Assembly (NCBI GenBank): GCA_011525875.1
Contig: WYBN01000009.1
Location: 62,001-126,000, forward strand
Source of the DNA: Melioribacteraceae bacterium
GTDB lineage: Bacteria; Bacteroidota; Ignavibacteria; Ignavibacteriales; Melioribacteraceae
Length of the DNA stretch: 64,000 bases
Direction: 5' to 3'
In this document: piece after piece, positions 15,989 through 25,278 of the stretch
Layout: each line of letters begins with the position of its first letter
How positions within the stretch are numbered: the first letter of the stretch is position 1
Program-made: the position numbers and the translations under genes
The notes under the pieces: generated by a model
What the model saw: the letters and a program-made list of their open reading frames with translations, nothing else
Told to the model about the DNA's origin: nothing
The model's database searches: none

Positions 15989-17484
15989 AAAAAAGAATAT
16001 TAGAATTACTAAACAAGTATTATGACTTAATAGCTGAAACCTGGTTTGAAAAACTGATCGATTCATTCGGTAATATTTTAACTGAAGCTCAGATCCAAAC
16101 TTTTGTCGAAAGCAGCCTTGAGACTCTACTCAATATTGTAAAAACATCGGAGTATAAAAACGCCGATCAGTATTTGATAGAAACTTATACATTATTTTCC
16201 GGAGCCGGATTGACACTGCTTGATGTAAGCCAAATTTACAGCTACGGCAGAAATGTACTTTTCAACAACTTGCAAAAAGAAAAACCCGAAGGATATGACC
16301 CGGTAATTATTCTGGGATTCATTGATGAGATGATTGAGCAGTTTTTTGCGAGATACGGCATGCTTCATCAAAACACGGCAATGAAGGAACTTTCAAATGA
16401 CAGGAACAGATTAGCCGATAAACTCGAGCTGAGCCAAAAGTATCTGAGCAATATTCTCCATACCTCTGAACTTGCAATTATGGTTATCGGCAGCGATGAA
16501 AAATTTCAGGCTTGGAATAAAAGCGCCGAAAGAATTTTCGGCTATACCGATATAGAAGTAATCGGAAAACCATCCAGCCTGCTTTTGCCTGAAGCACAAA
16601 AATATTACGAAGAACTTGATTCCATTATCGATTTTACAAGCAAATCCAGTGAAGTTAAAATAATTGATACCGAGAGAATGACTAAAGAAGGGAAAATTAT
16701 ACCTGTGCAGCTAAGTATTGCGCGGCTTCCAGGATCAAACGGCGAGTTCACCGGACGCACAGTGATAATAAGGGATCAGTCGCAGGTTAAAAATTTACAG
16801 CAGCAGGTTGACCAGTCGGAAAAACTTGCCGTAATCGGGCAGTTAGCTGCAGGCGTCGCTCACGAAATCGGCAACCCGCTTACGTCAATATCTTCGCTTG
16901 TTCAGCTGATACAAAGAAAAAACAAAGATGCCGTGCTGAGCGAGCAGTTGATAATTATTAAGGAAAACATAGACCGAATAAGCAAGATTGTAAGAGAACT
17001 TGTTGATTTTTCACGTCCGCCGAGTTATAAAAAAGAACTTGTGCAGACTGCAGATATTCTTAAGACTGCAGTCGGCATCGTTAAGTACGACAAGAGAGTT
17101 AAGAAGGTAAATTTTGAGACAGAATACAACAACGATACGCCTCTCATCAAAGCAATTCCCGACCAGCTTCTGCAAGTATTCGTTAATATTCTGATCAATG
17201 CTCTTGATGCAATTGAAGGCACAGGAACTATAAAAGTAAAACTTGATCACAATGACGAATTTGTGTTCATAAAGATAAAAGACAACGGCTGCGGGATGGA
17301 TAATAAAATTATTAAAAAAATATTCGACCCGTTTTTCACAACAAAGGAAGTGGGGAAGGGAACCGGACTTGGATTATCAGTCAGTTACGGGATTGTGAAA
17401 AATTTTAACGGCGATATACTGGTCGAAAGCAAATTAAACGAGGGAAGCACATTTACAATTAAACTTCCTTTAAATAAAAATTAA
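15985..17484 (+). CDS. PAS sensor histidine kinase, NtrB-like, with RsbR-type N-terminal domain
   Basis: A 499-aa kinase with no transmembrane segment. Residues about 1-135 look like an RsbRD-type all-helical sensory domain, 145-265 form a PAS domain (KFQAWNKSAERIFGY), and HisKA holds the phosphoacceptor H293 in VAHEIGNPL. The HATPase domain is intact (N-box NILINALDA, DNGCGMD, FDPFFTTK, GTGLGLSV). It overlaps the GGR gene by 4 bp and precedes an NtrC-type regulator by 12 bp, so the three should be co-expressed. The signal is unknown; a cytosolic redox or membrane cue is possible. Confidence 0.88.
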   Translation: MKKRILELLNKYYDLIAETWFEKLIDSFGNILTEAQIQTFVESSLETLLNIVKTSEYKNADQYLIETYTLFSGAGLTLLDVSQIYSYGRNVLFNNLQKEKPEGYDPVIILGFIDEMIEQFFARYGMLHQNTAMKELSNDRNRLADKLELSQKYLSNILHTSELAIMVIGSDEKFQAWNKSAERIFGYTDIEVIGKPSSLLLPEAQKYYEELDSIIDFTSKSSEVKIIDTERMTKEGKIIPVQLSIARLPGSNGEFTGRTVIIRDQSQVKNLQQQVDQSEKLAVIGQLAAGVAHEIGNPLTSISSLVQLIQRKNKDAVLSEQLIIIKENIDRISKIVRELVDFSRPPSYKKELVQTADILKTAVGIVKYDKRVKKVNFETEYNNDTPLIKAIPDQLLQVFVNILINALDAIEGTGTIKVKLDHNDEFVFIKIKDNGCGMDNKIIKKIFDPFFTTKEVGKGTGLGLSVSYGIVKNFNGDILVESKLNEGSTFTIKLPLNKN

Positions 17485-17496
17485 AACGGAGTAATA

Positions 17497-18864
17497 ATGT
17501 CAGGGAAAATATTAATAATTGATGATGAAAAACCAATAAGGGATGTGCTTAAGACGTTTCTGGATGGTGAGGGATATTATACCGATACCGCTCAGGACGG
17601 ACAGGAAGCTTTGGCTAAGATAAACGAAGAGAATATTGATATTGTCATATCAGATATAAATATGCCTGTAATGGACGGTATGGAATTACTTAAGCAAATA
17701 TCGAATATCAGTCCCGATACCTTTGTAATAATCATGACTGCCTACGCCTCTGTTAAGACATCTATAGAAGCAATGCGGTTCGGAGCCTACGATTATCTTA
17801 TTAAACCGGTAGAATTCGATGAGTTACTCGCAAAAATTAGAAGACTAATTGATTATAAAAAATTATCTGCGGAAAATAAATTCCTTCGTCAGCGCGTTTC
17901 TGCCGAAATTGGATTCCAGAACATTATCGGCGAAAGCGACAAGATGAAAAAAGTCTTTGACTTAATTACCCAGGTTGCACCGACAAATTCTAATGTGCTG
18001 ATTTATGGTAAATCCGGTACGGGCAAAGAACTTGTTGCCAAAGCAATTCACTTCAACAGCAACAGAACGGACAAAATATTTCTTCCCGTTAATTGCGGGG
18101 CAATTTCAGAAAACCTTATTGAAAGTGAATTGTTCGGGCATAAGAAAGGCGCTTTTACTGGCGCTGTAGATGATAAGGCGGGTCTTTTTAAAGTAGCAGA
18201 CGGCGGAACTCTATTCCTTGATGAGATTGGAGACCTGCCTTTAAATCTGCAGGTAAAACTTCTTCGTGCAATTGAAGATAAACAGTTTCTGCCCGTAGGA
18301 GGCACCAAGCCTGTATCGAGTAATGTGAGAATAATAGCCGCGACTAATCAAAACCTTTATGAGAAAACAAAGTCTGGTGAATTTAGAGAAGACCTTTACT
18401 ACAGACTAAATGTAATTGAAATTAAACTTCCTACATTGAACGAGAGAAAAGAAGACATACCGCTGTTAGTTAATTATTTTATTGAAAAATACTGCAACGA
18501 AATGGGTAAGAAAGTTTTAGGTGTTGATAATGACACAATGAAAATTCTTATGTCGCATAACTGGCGCGGAGGAGTAAGAGAACTGGAAAATGTTATCGAA
18601 CGAGCAGTAATTTTTGCTAAGAATGATCTTGTTACCGTTGATGATTTGTCGGATCATTTAAGAGGTAATGTAACCGTTCAAGGTTTTCCAGATGCGTTAA
18701 AGGAAGCCGTTAAAACTTTCGAGCGGGATCATATTCTTAAGATCATAAAAAAATACGACTATGATAAAGAACAAGCCGCAAAATCTCTTTCCATCGGATT
18801 ATCATCTCTTTATAGAAAAATGGAAGAACTTGGGATTCCAACCAAAGGGCTGGAGGGAAAATAA
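17497..18864 (+). CDS. Sigma-54-dependent response regulator, NtrC family
   Basis: A 455-aa activator. The receiver domain (1-120) has phosphorylatable D53 in ISDINMP. The AAA+ domain (about 140-380) has Walker A GKSGTGKE, the sigma-54-contacting GAFTGA loop and Walker B FLDEIGD, followed by NWRGGVRELENV. A Fis-type helix-turn-helix closes the protein (about 405-450). A GGAG ribosome-binding site lies 6 bases before the ATG. It pairs with the upstream kinase. No -24/-12 promoter was found nearby by eye, so its targets may lie elsewhere. It ends 5 bp from the convergent TonB-receptor gene. Confidence 0.93.
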   Translation: MSGKILIIDDEKPIRDVLKTFLDGEGYYTDTAQDGQEALAKINEENIDIVISDINMPVMDGMELLKQISNISPDTFVIIMTAYASVKTSIEAMRFGAYDYLIKPVEFDELLAKIRRLIDYKKLSAENKFLRQRVSAEIGFQNIIGESDKMKKVFDLITQVAPTNSNVLIYGKSGTGKELVAKAIHFNSNRTDKIFLPVNCGAISENLIESELFGHKKGAFTGAVDDKAGLFKVADGGTLFLDEIGDLPLNLQVKLLRAIEDKQFLPVGGTKPVSSNVRIIAATNQNLYEKTKSGEFREDLYYRLNVIEIKLPTLNERKEDIPLLVNYFIEKYCNEMGKKVLGVDNDTMKILMSHNWRGGVRELENVIERAVIFAKNDLVTVDDLSDHLRGNVTVQGFPDALKEAVKTFERDHILKIIKKYDYDKEQAAKSLSIGLSSLYRKMEELGIPTKGLEGK

Positions 18865-18869
18865 TTACT

Positions 18870-21152
18870 TTAAAATTCCAGACTAATCCCTATGGATGGT
18901 AGAATTCCGATTGAAGATTCACTATCGGCTTTCTGCTCCAAGTAATCCCACCTAATTGATGAGGAATTTTTTCGATTATAAATATTCTGCACGTCAATAT
19001 ATGTAATTAATGCCCAACCGTCGAAATTCCACCGCCTGTCAACTCGCAAATCGAGACTGTGGTTGTTGGGGAATCTCTTTGTCAAATAATCTTCGACATT
19101 TTGTGTCCCATCAGGATTATAGGGAGTGTAATAATTTCCCGTAGCATATCTAAATCTTAGCGATGCTTCCCACTTCTGATTAAAAATATAACCCCCGCTT
19201 AGATTGAATATCCATCTTTGATCATATCTGCCGTTCCTTTCTATCCCGTCCAATCCGGTAAACATTCCCTTGCTGTAGGTCAAACTCAAAGTGCCGTAAT
19301 GAGGGATTTCCGATGACTTTTTTTGCAAAGAGAGTTCTAAACCATTAACCATTCCAGTACCCCTGCTTGTGAGAGTTTCTAATCCAAACTCTTCAAAATT
19401 ATTTGTTGCTCCGCCGAAACCAGCTCCTGTGTTTGCCAATACAATATAAGGTCTTAGTAAGCTGGTTGGATAATTTGAATAGTCCTTAATAAAACCCTCA
19501 AGTTTCAATCTTATATCTTTGCGCAGCTTATGTTCAATACCGCCGATATATTGTAATACCCTGACCGCAGGCAGATTCTGGTTTGCCTTGTCCGCAATAA
19601 GCCAGATATACGATGGCGATTGATGATAAATGCCGGTGCTGAAATTCAAAGAAGTGTTCGCCGTTAGCATATAGGATGAAGAGAATCTTGGGCTGAAATA
19701 AAATTTGCTTTCAATGCCGTCAAAATAATCCATCCGTCCGCCGAAGTTGTACCTCAACCTGTTAAAAACCATGTTGCTGTATTGAAGATAAACAGAAGAC
19801 TTAATAAACCTCTTTGATTCGTTTAAATTGGTGACGGGTAATATTTCACCGAAGGAAGTAACAAAATCAGCAGGGAAAACAATATTAGATTTGAACTTGA
19901 TATCTTTAATTGATGCACCAGCATTCAATTCTGAACTTGAAGTCAATTTGTATATCAAATCAAACTTTAATTCATTTTCTCCTTCTCTTGATTCGTTGAG
20001 GAATATAGGATTTAATAAAGTATCCCTTTGAGATGATTCATAATCAATAAAATTTCGGCTGAGCCGAATAGAATAAAATCCGTTCTTAAATAAATTTCTG
20101 TATGAAACTCCTGTCAAATATTGATTCTGGTTGCTTCCCAGTATCCGGGCGTTATCATAAATATCGTCCTTATCGTTATTATTGAATTTAACCCTATCAA
20201 ATGCTGATACAAACAAAAAGGAAAACTTTTGGGTTTTGCTAATATCCCAATCATATTTACCAAGAACATCCCAGTACTCCGGAACAAAATTGAAGCCGGC
20301 GGCATTGAAGATAAAATCGAGATAACTTCTTCTGATCGAAAGAATAAAATTTGAATTTGCCGTAACTGGACCCTCGAAATTAAGTCCAAACTGAGTAGCT
20401 GAGACCAGAGCCTTCCCGCCGATACGATCTTTTCTTCCTTCGCGTAAATCTATTTTCAATACTGAAGAAAGTTTATCGCCGTATAAAGCAGAGAATCCCC
20501 CGGAAGAAAAAGTAGTTTCATTCACATAATCAAGATTGATATAACTTAATGGACCTCCGGTAGCGCCTTGAGTGCCGAAATGATTAATATTTTTAACTAC
20601 GAAACCGTCTACAATAAATAAGTTCTCCGAAGGCGCGCCGCCGCGCACTATTAAATCATTTCGTCCGGCATCCGGCTGTGCGATTCCTGGCAATATTGAA
20701 AGGGCTCTGACCACATCCTCAAAACCGCCCGGCGCTCTTCTTATTTCTTCATAACTAAAATTTTTCAAACTGTTAACTTCCGTAGGCGCTGAATCAAAAA
20801 ATTCTGACAGCACGGTTACGCCGGAGATTTCGATAACTGCTTCGGTCAACTCAAAAATTATATCTATGGGACGGGCGGAGCTGACAACTACATCGGATTT
20901 AGTAATTGAATTATATCCAACGTAGGATGCCCTTACATTGTATTTCCCTACCTCAATGTTATCGATGACAAATCTGCCGTTAATATCGGTTGCATCGCCT
21001 ATTGTTGTGTTTAAAATGCTGATATTTACGCCGGGTAATGGTTCGTTAGTAATCTTATCAACCACTTTTCCGGTGATCTGTCCTCTTGTTTGTGCACTTG
21101 AATTTAATGCAGTTAAAACTATTAGTAAGATTAAGATAATTACATTTTTCAT
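18870..21152 (-). CDS. TonB-dependent outer-membrane receptor with carboxypeptidase-regulatory-like domain
   Basis: About 760 aa. A signal peptide (MKNVIILILLIVLTALNSSA) is followed by a CarboxypepD_reg-like domain (GKVVDKITNEPLPGVNI, about residues 20-105), a plug domain (SILPGIAQPDAGRNDLIVRGG near residue 160) and a beta barrel ending in a C-terminal Phe as expected for outer-membrane proteins. I start at the ATG at 21152, which places the hydrophobic signal at the N-terminus; the frame is open to an ATG at 21194. No SusD partner is adjacent, so the ligand is not predictable. Confidence 0.85.
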   Translation of the reverse strand: MKNVIILILLIVLTALNSSAQTRGQITGKVVDKITNEPLPGVNISILNTTIGDATDINGRFVIDNIEVGKYNVRASYVGYNSITKSDVVVSSARPIDIIFELTEAVIEISGVTVLSEFFDSAPTEVNSLKNFSYEEIRRAPGGFEDVVRALSILPGIAQPDAGRNDLIVRGGAPSENLFIVDGFVVKNINHFGTQGATGGPLSYINLDYVNETTFSSGGFSALYGDKLSSVLKIDLREGRKDRIGGKALVSATQFGLNFEGPVTANSNFILSIRRSYLDFIFNAAGFNFVPEYWDVLGKYDWDISKTQKFSFLFVSAFDRVKFNNNDKDDIYDNARILGSNQNQYLTGVSYRNLFKNGFYSIRLSRNFIDYESSQRDTLLNPIFLNESREGENELKFDLIYKLTSSSELNAGASIKDIKFKSNIVFPADFVTSFGEILPVTNLNESKRFIKSSVYLQYSNMVFNRLRYNFGGRMDYFDGIESKFYFSPRFSSSYMLTANTSLNFSTGIYHQSPSYIWLIADKANQNLPAVRVLQYIGGIEHKLRKDIRLKLEGFIKDYSNYPTSLLRPYIVLANTGAGFGGATNNFEEFGLETLTSRGTGMVNGLELSLQKKSSEIPHYGTLSLTYSKGMFTGLDGIERNGRYDQRWIFNLSGGYIFNQKWEASLRFRYATGNYYTPYNPDGTQNVEDYLTKRFPNNHSLDLRVDRRWNFDGWALITYIDVQNIYNRKNSSSIRWDYLEQKADSESSIGILPSIGISLEF

Positions 21153-21286
21153 TGCTGTCATCAAATTTTTGTCAATATCAATAATAACATTCATACCAAA
21201 AAAATAGTTCGTTTCAAAGTATTAGTTTTATTAGAATCAAAACAATTTTATTATATTTTCTCATTCGAGAATACATTTTATAGGTT

Positions 21287-22870
21287 ATGACTAATTCCCC
21301 AAACATCGACGGGTTACTTCAAAGGTTTTCGAAAGATGAAAAAGCATTTCTGGAGCTTAAGAAAATATTTCATGATTTATCTTGTGAAAACTCCTTTTCG
21401 GCAGTTAGTCAAATCGGCAGCGTACTGAATTTTGAAGGGTACTTTGTTCTTAGAACGGCATTCAACAAAAACATCGGATCGTTTATCGAAGGAAATGTCG
21501 AATCGGTCTGCGGTTATACCGCGGAAGAACTTTCTCGAATGCCGGGCAAAATTTTCTCGATAATTTACGAAGATGATCTCGACGAAACTAAAAAAGAATA
21601 TTCTTTGCTAATAAGCAGCGAAAAACGTTTTAATTACAGTCTTCTCTACAGGATATTGGATAAAGAAGGAAAAGTAGTTTGGTTGAAAGAAAGCCTATCG
21701 GTTAAGAGAGATGATGAGGGTCATGCGATGTATTGCGATTCGATTTATTGTGACGTAACTGAACTTATTCGTGAAGGAAACGAGTTGAAAGAGCAGCATA
21801 AAAAAATGCAGGAGTTGCTGAACGAAAAGGATAAATTTCTAAACATTATATCGCATGACTTAAGAGCCCCCTTTACAAGTCTTTTAGGATTTTCTGAAAT
21901 ATTGATGAACGAACCCGGTCTGCCGCATAACGAAAAAATGGAATATCTCGAATACATACATTCGGCTTCGCAGAATCAGCTTCAATTCATAAATCATATT
22001 CTGGATTGGTCAAGATTAAAAACCGGCAAGATAAAGGTTGAGCTTAAACGCATGAGGCTTCGCGATATCGTTGCCAACATGGTCTCGCTATCAACTCATG
22101 ATGCAATCAGGAAAAATGTTGAGATTAAAGTTAATGTCCCCGATGAAATTTTCGTTAATGTTGAAGAAAGGCTTATGGGACAGGTGATTTCCAACTTTCT
22201 GACAAACGCAATAAAGTTCTCGAGCGACGGGCAAAATATTTTTGTAACCGCTAATAAATTCAAAGAGGGGATGATAGAGATTGTTGTTAAAGATGAAGGC
22301 ATCGGTATTTCCGAAGCAAATCAATCCAGACTTTTCCGAATGGATCAGAAATTTGTAATTAAAGGAACCAAAGGTGAAAAAGGTTCGGGAATGGGTTTGA
22401 TACTGGCAAAGGAGATTATCTCACAGCATAAAGGCGAAATCTGGTTTTATTCAAAAGAAAACGAGGGCTGCGAATTCCACTTCACTATTCCCGAAGCTAT
22501 TAACATGATATTGATTGTCGAGGACGATACCGAACTTCGAAATCTCTATAAGACTATTTTAAGTAAAACAATGAACAATTTTGAGATAATAGAAGCGAGC
22601 AACGGTTATGAAGCAATCACTTTTATTTATAACCAAATGCCGTCTCTCGTTATTACCGATCACGATATGCCTCTTATGAGTGGCGCACAGCTTGTGGAAG
22701 CCATCAGAAAAAAAGACAAACGCAATAGCGTTCCTGTTATAGTTATTTCTGCTAAATTTGACGGCGATATCAAAAAGAAGTACGAGGAGTTAGGAGTAAA
22801 GAAATTAATACCTAAGCCTTTTACAGTTCAGGATATCGGACAGCTTGCGAAAGAAATTCTAGAAAACTGA
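21287..22870 (+). CDS. Hybrid PAS histidine kinase with C-terminal receiver
   Basis: A 527-aa soluble hybrid kinase: a PAS/PAC region (about 45-165), HisKA with H190 in IISHDLRAP, HATPase (about 280-405, with DEGIGIS and GSGMGLIL), and a receiver domain (about 408-527) with D458 in ITDHDMP. There are no transmembrane helices. It is divergent from the TonB receptor and runs toward the UpxY-like gene, starting 17 bp downstream of its stop. A hybrid kinase of this form normally needs a phosphotransfer partner, and none is adjacent. Confidence 0.9.
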   Translation: MTNSPNIDGLLQRFSKDEKAFLELKKIFHDLSCENSFSAVSQIGSVLNFEGYFVLRTAFNKNIGSFIEGNVESVCGYTAEELSRMPGKIFSIIYEDDLDETKKEYSLLISSEKRFNYSLLYRILDKEGKVVWLKESLSVKRDDEGHAMYCDSIYCDVTELIREGNELKEQHKKMQELLNEKDKFLNIISHDLRAPFTSLLGFSEILMNEPGLPHNEKMEYLEYIHSASQNQLQFINHILDWSRLKTGKIKVELKRMRLRDIVANMVSLSTHDAIRKNVEIKVNVPDEIFVNVEERLMGQVISNFLTNAIKFSSDGQNIFVTANKFKEGMIEIVVKDEGIGISEANQSRLFRMDQKFVIKGTKGEKGSGMGLILAKEIISQHKGEIWFYSKENEGCEFHFTIPEAINMILIVEDDTELRNLYKTILSKTMNNFEIIEASNGYEAITFIYNQMPSLVITDHDMPLMSGAQLVEAIRKKDKRNSVPVIVISAKFDGDIKKKYEELGVKKLIPKPFTVQDIGQLAKEILEN

Positions 22871-22887
22871 GAGCCCTATTGTATCTG

Positions 22888-23403
22888 ATGGAAGAATCGA
22901 AAATAAATTCCTTGAATTGGTTTGCTTTGTATACTAAACCGAGAAGCGAATTCAAAGCAAAAGCCCAGCTTGACGAGGTTGAGATAATTAATTATCTGCC
23001 GACTGTAATCAGGGTTAGAAAGTGGAGTGACAGAAAAAAGAAAATTGAAGAACCCCTTTTTAAAAGCTATATTTTTATTAAAGCTACAGAAAAACAGAGG
23101 GTGACCGCAATTCAAAAAGATGCCATAGTAAGGATAATATGCTTTAGCGGAAAACCTTCTATGATTCCAGAATGGCAGATATTAAACCTTCAAAAGCTTT
23201 TGGAAGAGACAAAAGAAGTCGATGTAATTCAAGGGCTTGTTACCGGGCAGAAGGTTAAAATCATCGAAGGACCGTTCGAGGGCGTTGAAGGCGTTATAAA
23301 TTTCGTAAGTAAAAACAAACTACAACTGGCGGTTAATGTAGATCTTCTTTTTAGGTCTGTTGTGGTTAATCTTCCGGCTGAAAGCGTCGTCAAGTCTGTT
23401 TAA
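22888..23403 (+). CDS. UpxY-type NusG-like transcription antiterminator
   Basis: A 171-aa NusG paralogue. The NGN domain (about 10-110) begins WFALYTKPRSEFKA and contains EPLFKSYIFI; a KOW domain (about 118-170) has GQKVKIIEGPFEGVEG. UpxY/RfaH-like proteins bind RNA polymerase and let it read through terminators, usually of long polysaccharide operons. Here the gene lies between a hybrid kinase and a YhaM-like nuclease, with no polysaccharide locus next to it, so its target is unclear. I choose the ATG at 22888 over the TTG at 22879. Confidence 0.85.
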   Translation: MEESKINSLNWFALYTKPRSEFKAKAQLDEVEIINYLPTVIRVRKWSDRKKKIEEPLFKSYIFIKATEKQRVTAIQKDAIVRIICFSGKPSMIPEWQILNLQKLLEETKEVDVIQGLVTGQKVKIIEGPFEGVEGVINFVSKNKLQLAVNVDLLFRSVVVNLPAESVVKSV

Positions 23404-23477
23404 TATATTTTTCTGGCGGGTACTGTATTTTTTGTGAATTTAGTCGTAACTTTTAATTAATCATAAACATTTTGACT

Positions 23478-24470
23478 ATGTTAAATCAAAAAAAGCTCGC
23501 AGAATTAAATACTGGAGATGATGTAAATCATTTTCTTCTTCTCGTAAAAGTTGAAGTGAAAACCACCCGCACGAATAAAGAATATTTAAATCTGGAATTA
23601 AAAGATTCGTCAAATTCGCTCGGAGCAAAGATATGGGACGACTTCGAAGATTTTTTAAAAAATTCGGAAGCCGGCAAGGTTGTTAAAGTTCAGGGCAAAA
23701 TCGAAGAGTTTATGGGGCAGCCTCAAATAAAGATTAATAAACTGCGCCTCGCCGCGAAGGAGGATAATATTTCCTCTGAATTCTTTATGCCCAGGAGCAA
23801 AAGAAATCTCGAAAAAATGCTGGAAGAATTTAATAACAGAATTGAAATAATAAATAATGCCGGACTTAAGTCACTTCTGAAAGAGATATTCGGCGGGGAA
23901 AGAATGGAGAAATTCCGGATAGTTCCTGCCGGTAAAGCATGGCACCATGCATACATACACGGACTTTTGGAACATACTTTGGAAGTGATTCGAATTTGCG
24001 ATCTAATGGCGGATATACACAGCGAAGTTGACCGTGATCTTTTAACAGCCGGAGCTTTTCTTCATGACCTCGGGAAAATAGAAGAACTGACAGCAGATGG
24101 AAATTTTGATTATACCGACCGCGGCAGGTTAATCGGGCATATAGTTATTGCCGCATTGATTATCGAATCAGAGATTAAAAAAATAAACGGGTTCTCTGAA
24201 TTGCTGAAAGATAAGCTGCTTCATCTAATACTTAGCCATCAGGGGAAACACGAATTTGCAACCCCAGTCGAACCCAAAACCTTAGAAGCAATAATTCTTT
24301 ATCAGGCAGATGAGCTTAGCGCCAAGTCCAATGCATACAAAATGGCAATTCAAAGCGAGGAAAACAGCAGATCCAATTGGACAAAGTTTTTACATTTGGC
24401 AAACACATCACTTTATATATCCCGTCCGGAAGATGAAGACAATCCGGCAGAAAAATTTTTCACTATCTAA
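23478..24470 (+). CDS. OB-fold/HD-domain 3'-5' exoribonuclease, YhaM-like
   Basis: About 330 aa. An N-terminal OB fold (about 10-95, LKDSSNSLGAKIWDD, VVKVQGKIEEFMGQPQIKI) is followed by an HD phosphohydrolase domain (about 125-320) with the metal-binding HAYIHGLLEHTLEV and FLHDLGKIEE segments. This architecture is that of the YhaM/CBF1 family, 3'-5' exoribonucleases acting in RNA turnover. I use the ATG at 23478 instead of the TTG at 23472. The next gene starts 15 bp downstream. Confidence 0.85.
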   Translation: MLNQKKLAELNTGDDVNHFLLLVKVEVKTTRTNKEYLNLELKDSSNSLGAKIWDDFEDFLKNSEAGKVVKVQGKIEEFMGQPQIKINKLRLAAKEDNISSEFFMPRSKRNLEKMLEEFNNRIEIINNAGLKSLLKEIFGGERMEKFRIVPAGKAWHHAYIHGLLEHTLEVIRICDLMADIHSEVDRDLLTAGAFLHDLGKIEELTADGNFDYTDRGRLIGHIVIAALIIESEIKKINGFSELLKDKLLHLILSHQGKHEFATPVEPKTLEAIILYQADELSAKSNAYKMAIQSEENSRSNWTKFLHLANTSLYISRPEDEDNPAEKFFTI

Positions 24471-24485
24471 TTAAAAGGTGTTAAT

Positions 24486-25265
24486 ATGAAAACTCTAAAA
24501 CAGTTTTTCGGTTTGATCATAATCTTCATTTTGATTTTACCCGCAGCAAATTTCGGACAATCTTTAGAAGAACTAATTGAACAAGGGGATAATTATTATA
24601 AAAAATTCAACAATCAAAAAGCCCTTGAAGTTTATCAGAAGGCTGATGTAATGTATCCAGACAATTGGGAAATTTTATGGCGTATCAGCAGAGCATATGT
24701 AGATATAGGCGAACACATGCCTGCCAGCAGCAGCGAGCAGGAAAAAGCCCAACTTGAAAAATATCAGATGGCTTACGATTATGCCGACCGTGCCGTAAAG
24801 CTTGCACCCGGCGAGTCAATCACATATCTGCGCAGAGCAATCGCAAACGGAAGAATTGCTTTGTTCAAAGGCGTTTTCTCGGTTGCCGGCGTTGTGAATT
24901 CAGTTAAAGAAGATTGTGAAAAAGCGATGCAGCTTAATACCGGAGGCAGAGAGGTTCAGTCGGTCGCGAATTATGTTTATGCCAGAACGCACGCAAAGAT
25001 TAGCGAAAAATGGGCGCCTGCACGCGCGGTGCTTGGTTTAGGATGGGCTGACCTTGACAGTGCTCTTGTTTATTTTGATAAAGCAGTAAAACTTAAACCG
25101 AATTACGTGATGTTCTATGTGGATTATGCCCTTGCACTAATAGAAGACGGAAATAAGCAGAAAGCGCGCGAGGTGCTGGAAACAGCAATAAAAAGTCCTA
25201 TCGAAGACGAAGATGATGAAGTGCGCAAAGAAGAGGCAAGAGCTCTCTTAAAGAAACTTAAATAA
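24486..25265 (+). CDS. Exported TPR-repeat protein
   Basis: A 259-aa protein with a signal peptide (about residues 1-24) and helical repeats resembling TPRs over the rest (NNQKALEVYQKADVMYPDN, DYADRAVKLAPGESITYLRRA, LVYFDKAVKLKPNYVMFY). It is probably a periplasmic scaffold. An AGGTG ribosome-binding site precedes the ATG. It lies 15 bp after the YhaM-like gene and 13 bp before the sirtuin gene, which suggests one operon. No catalytic domain is visible and the function is unknown. Confidence 0.75.
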   Translation: MKTLKQFFGLIIIFILILPAANFGQSLEELIEQGDNYYKKFNNQKALEVYQKADVMYPDNWEILWRISRAYVDIGEHMPASSSEQEKAQLEKYQMAYDYADRAVKLAPGESITYLRRAIANGRIALFKGVFSVAGVVNSVKEDCEKAMQLNTGGREVQSVANYVYARTHAKISEKWAPARAVLGLGWADLDSALVYFDKAVKLKPNYVMFYVDYALALIEDGNKQKAREVLETAIKSPIEDEDDEVRKEEARALLKKLK

Positions 25266-25278
25266 GAATATAGATAAT

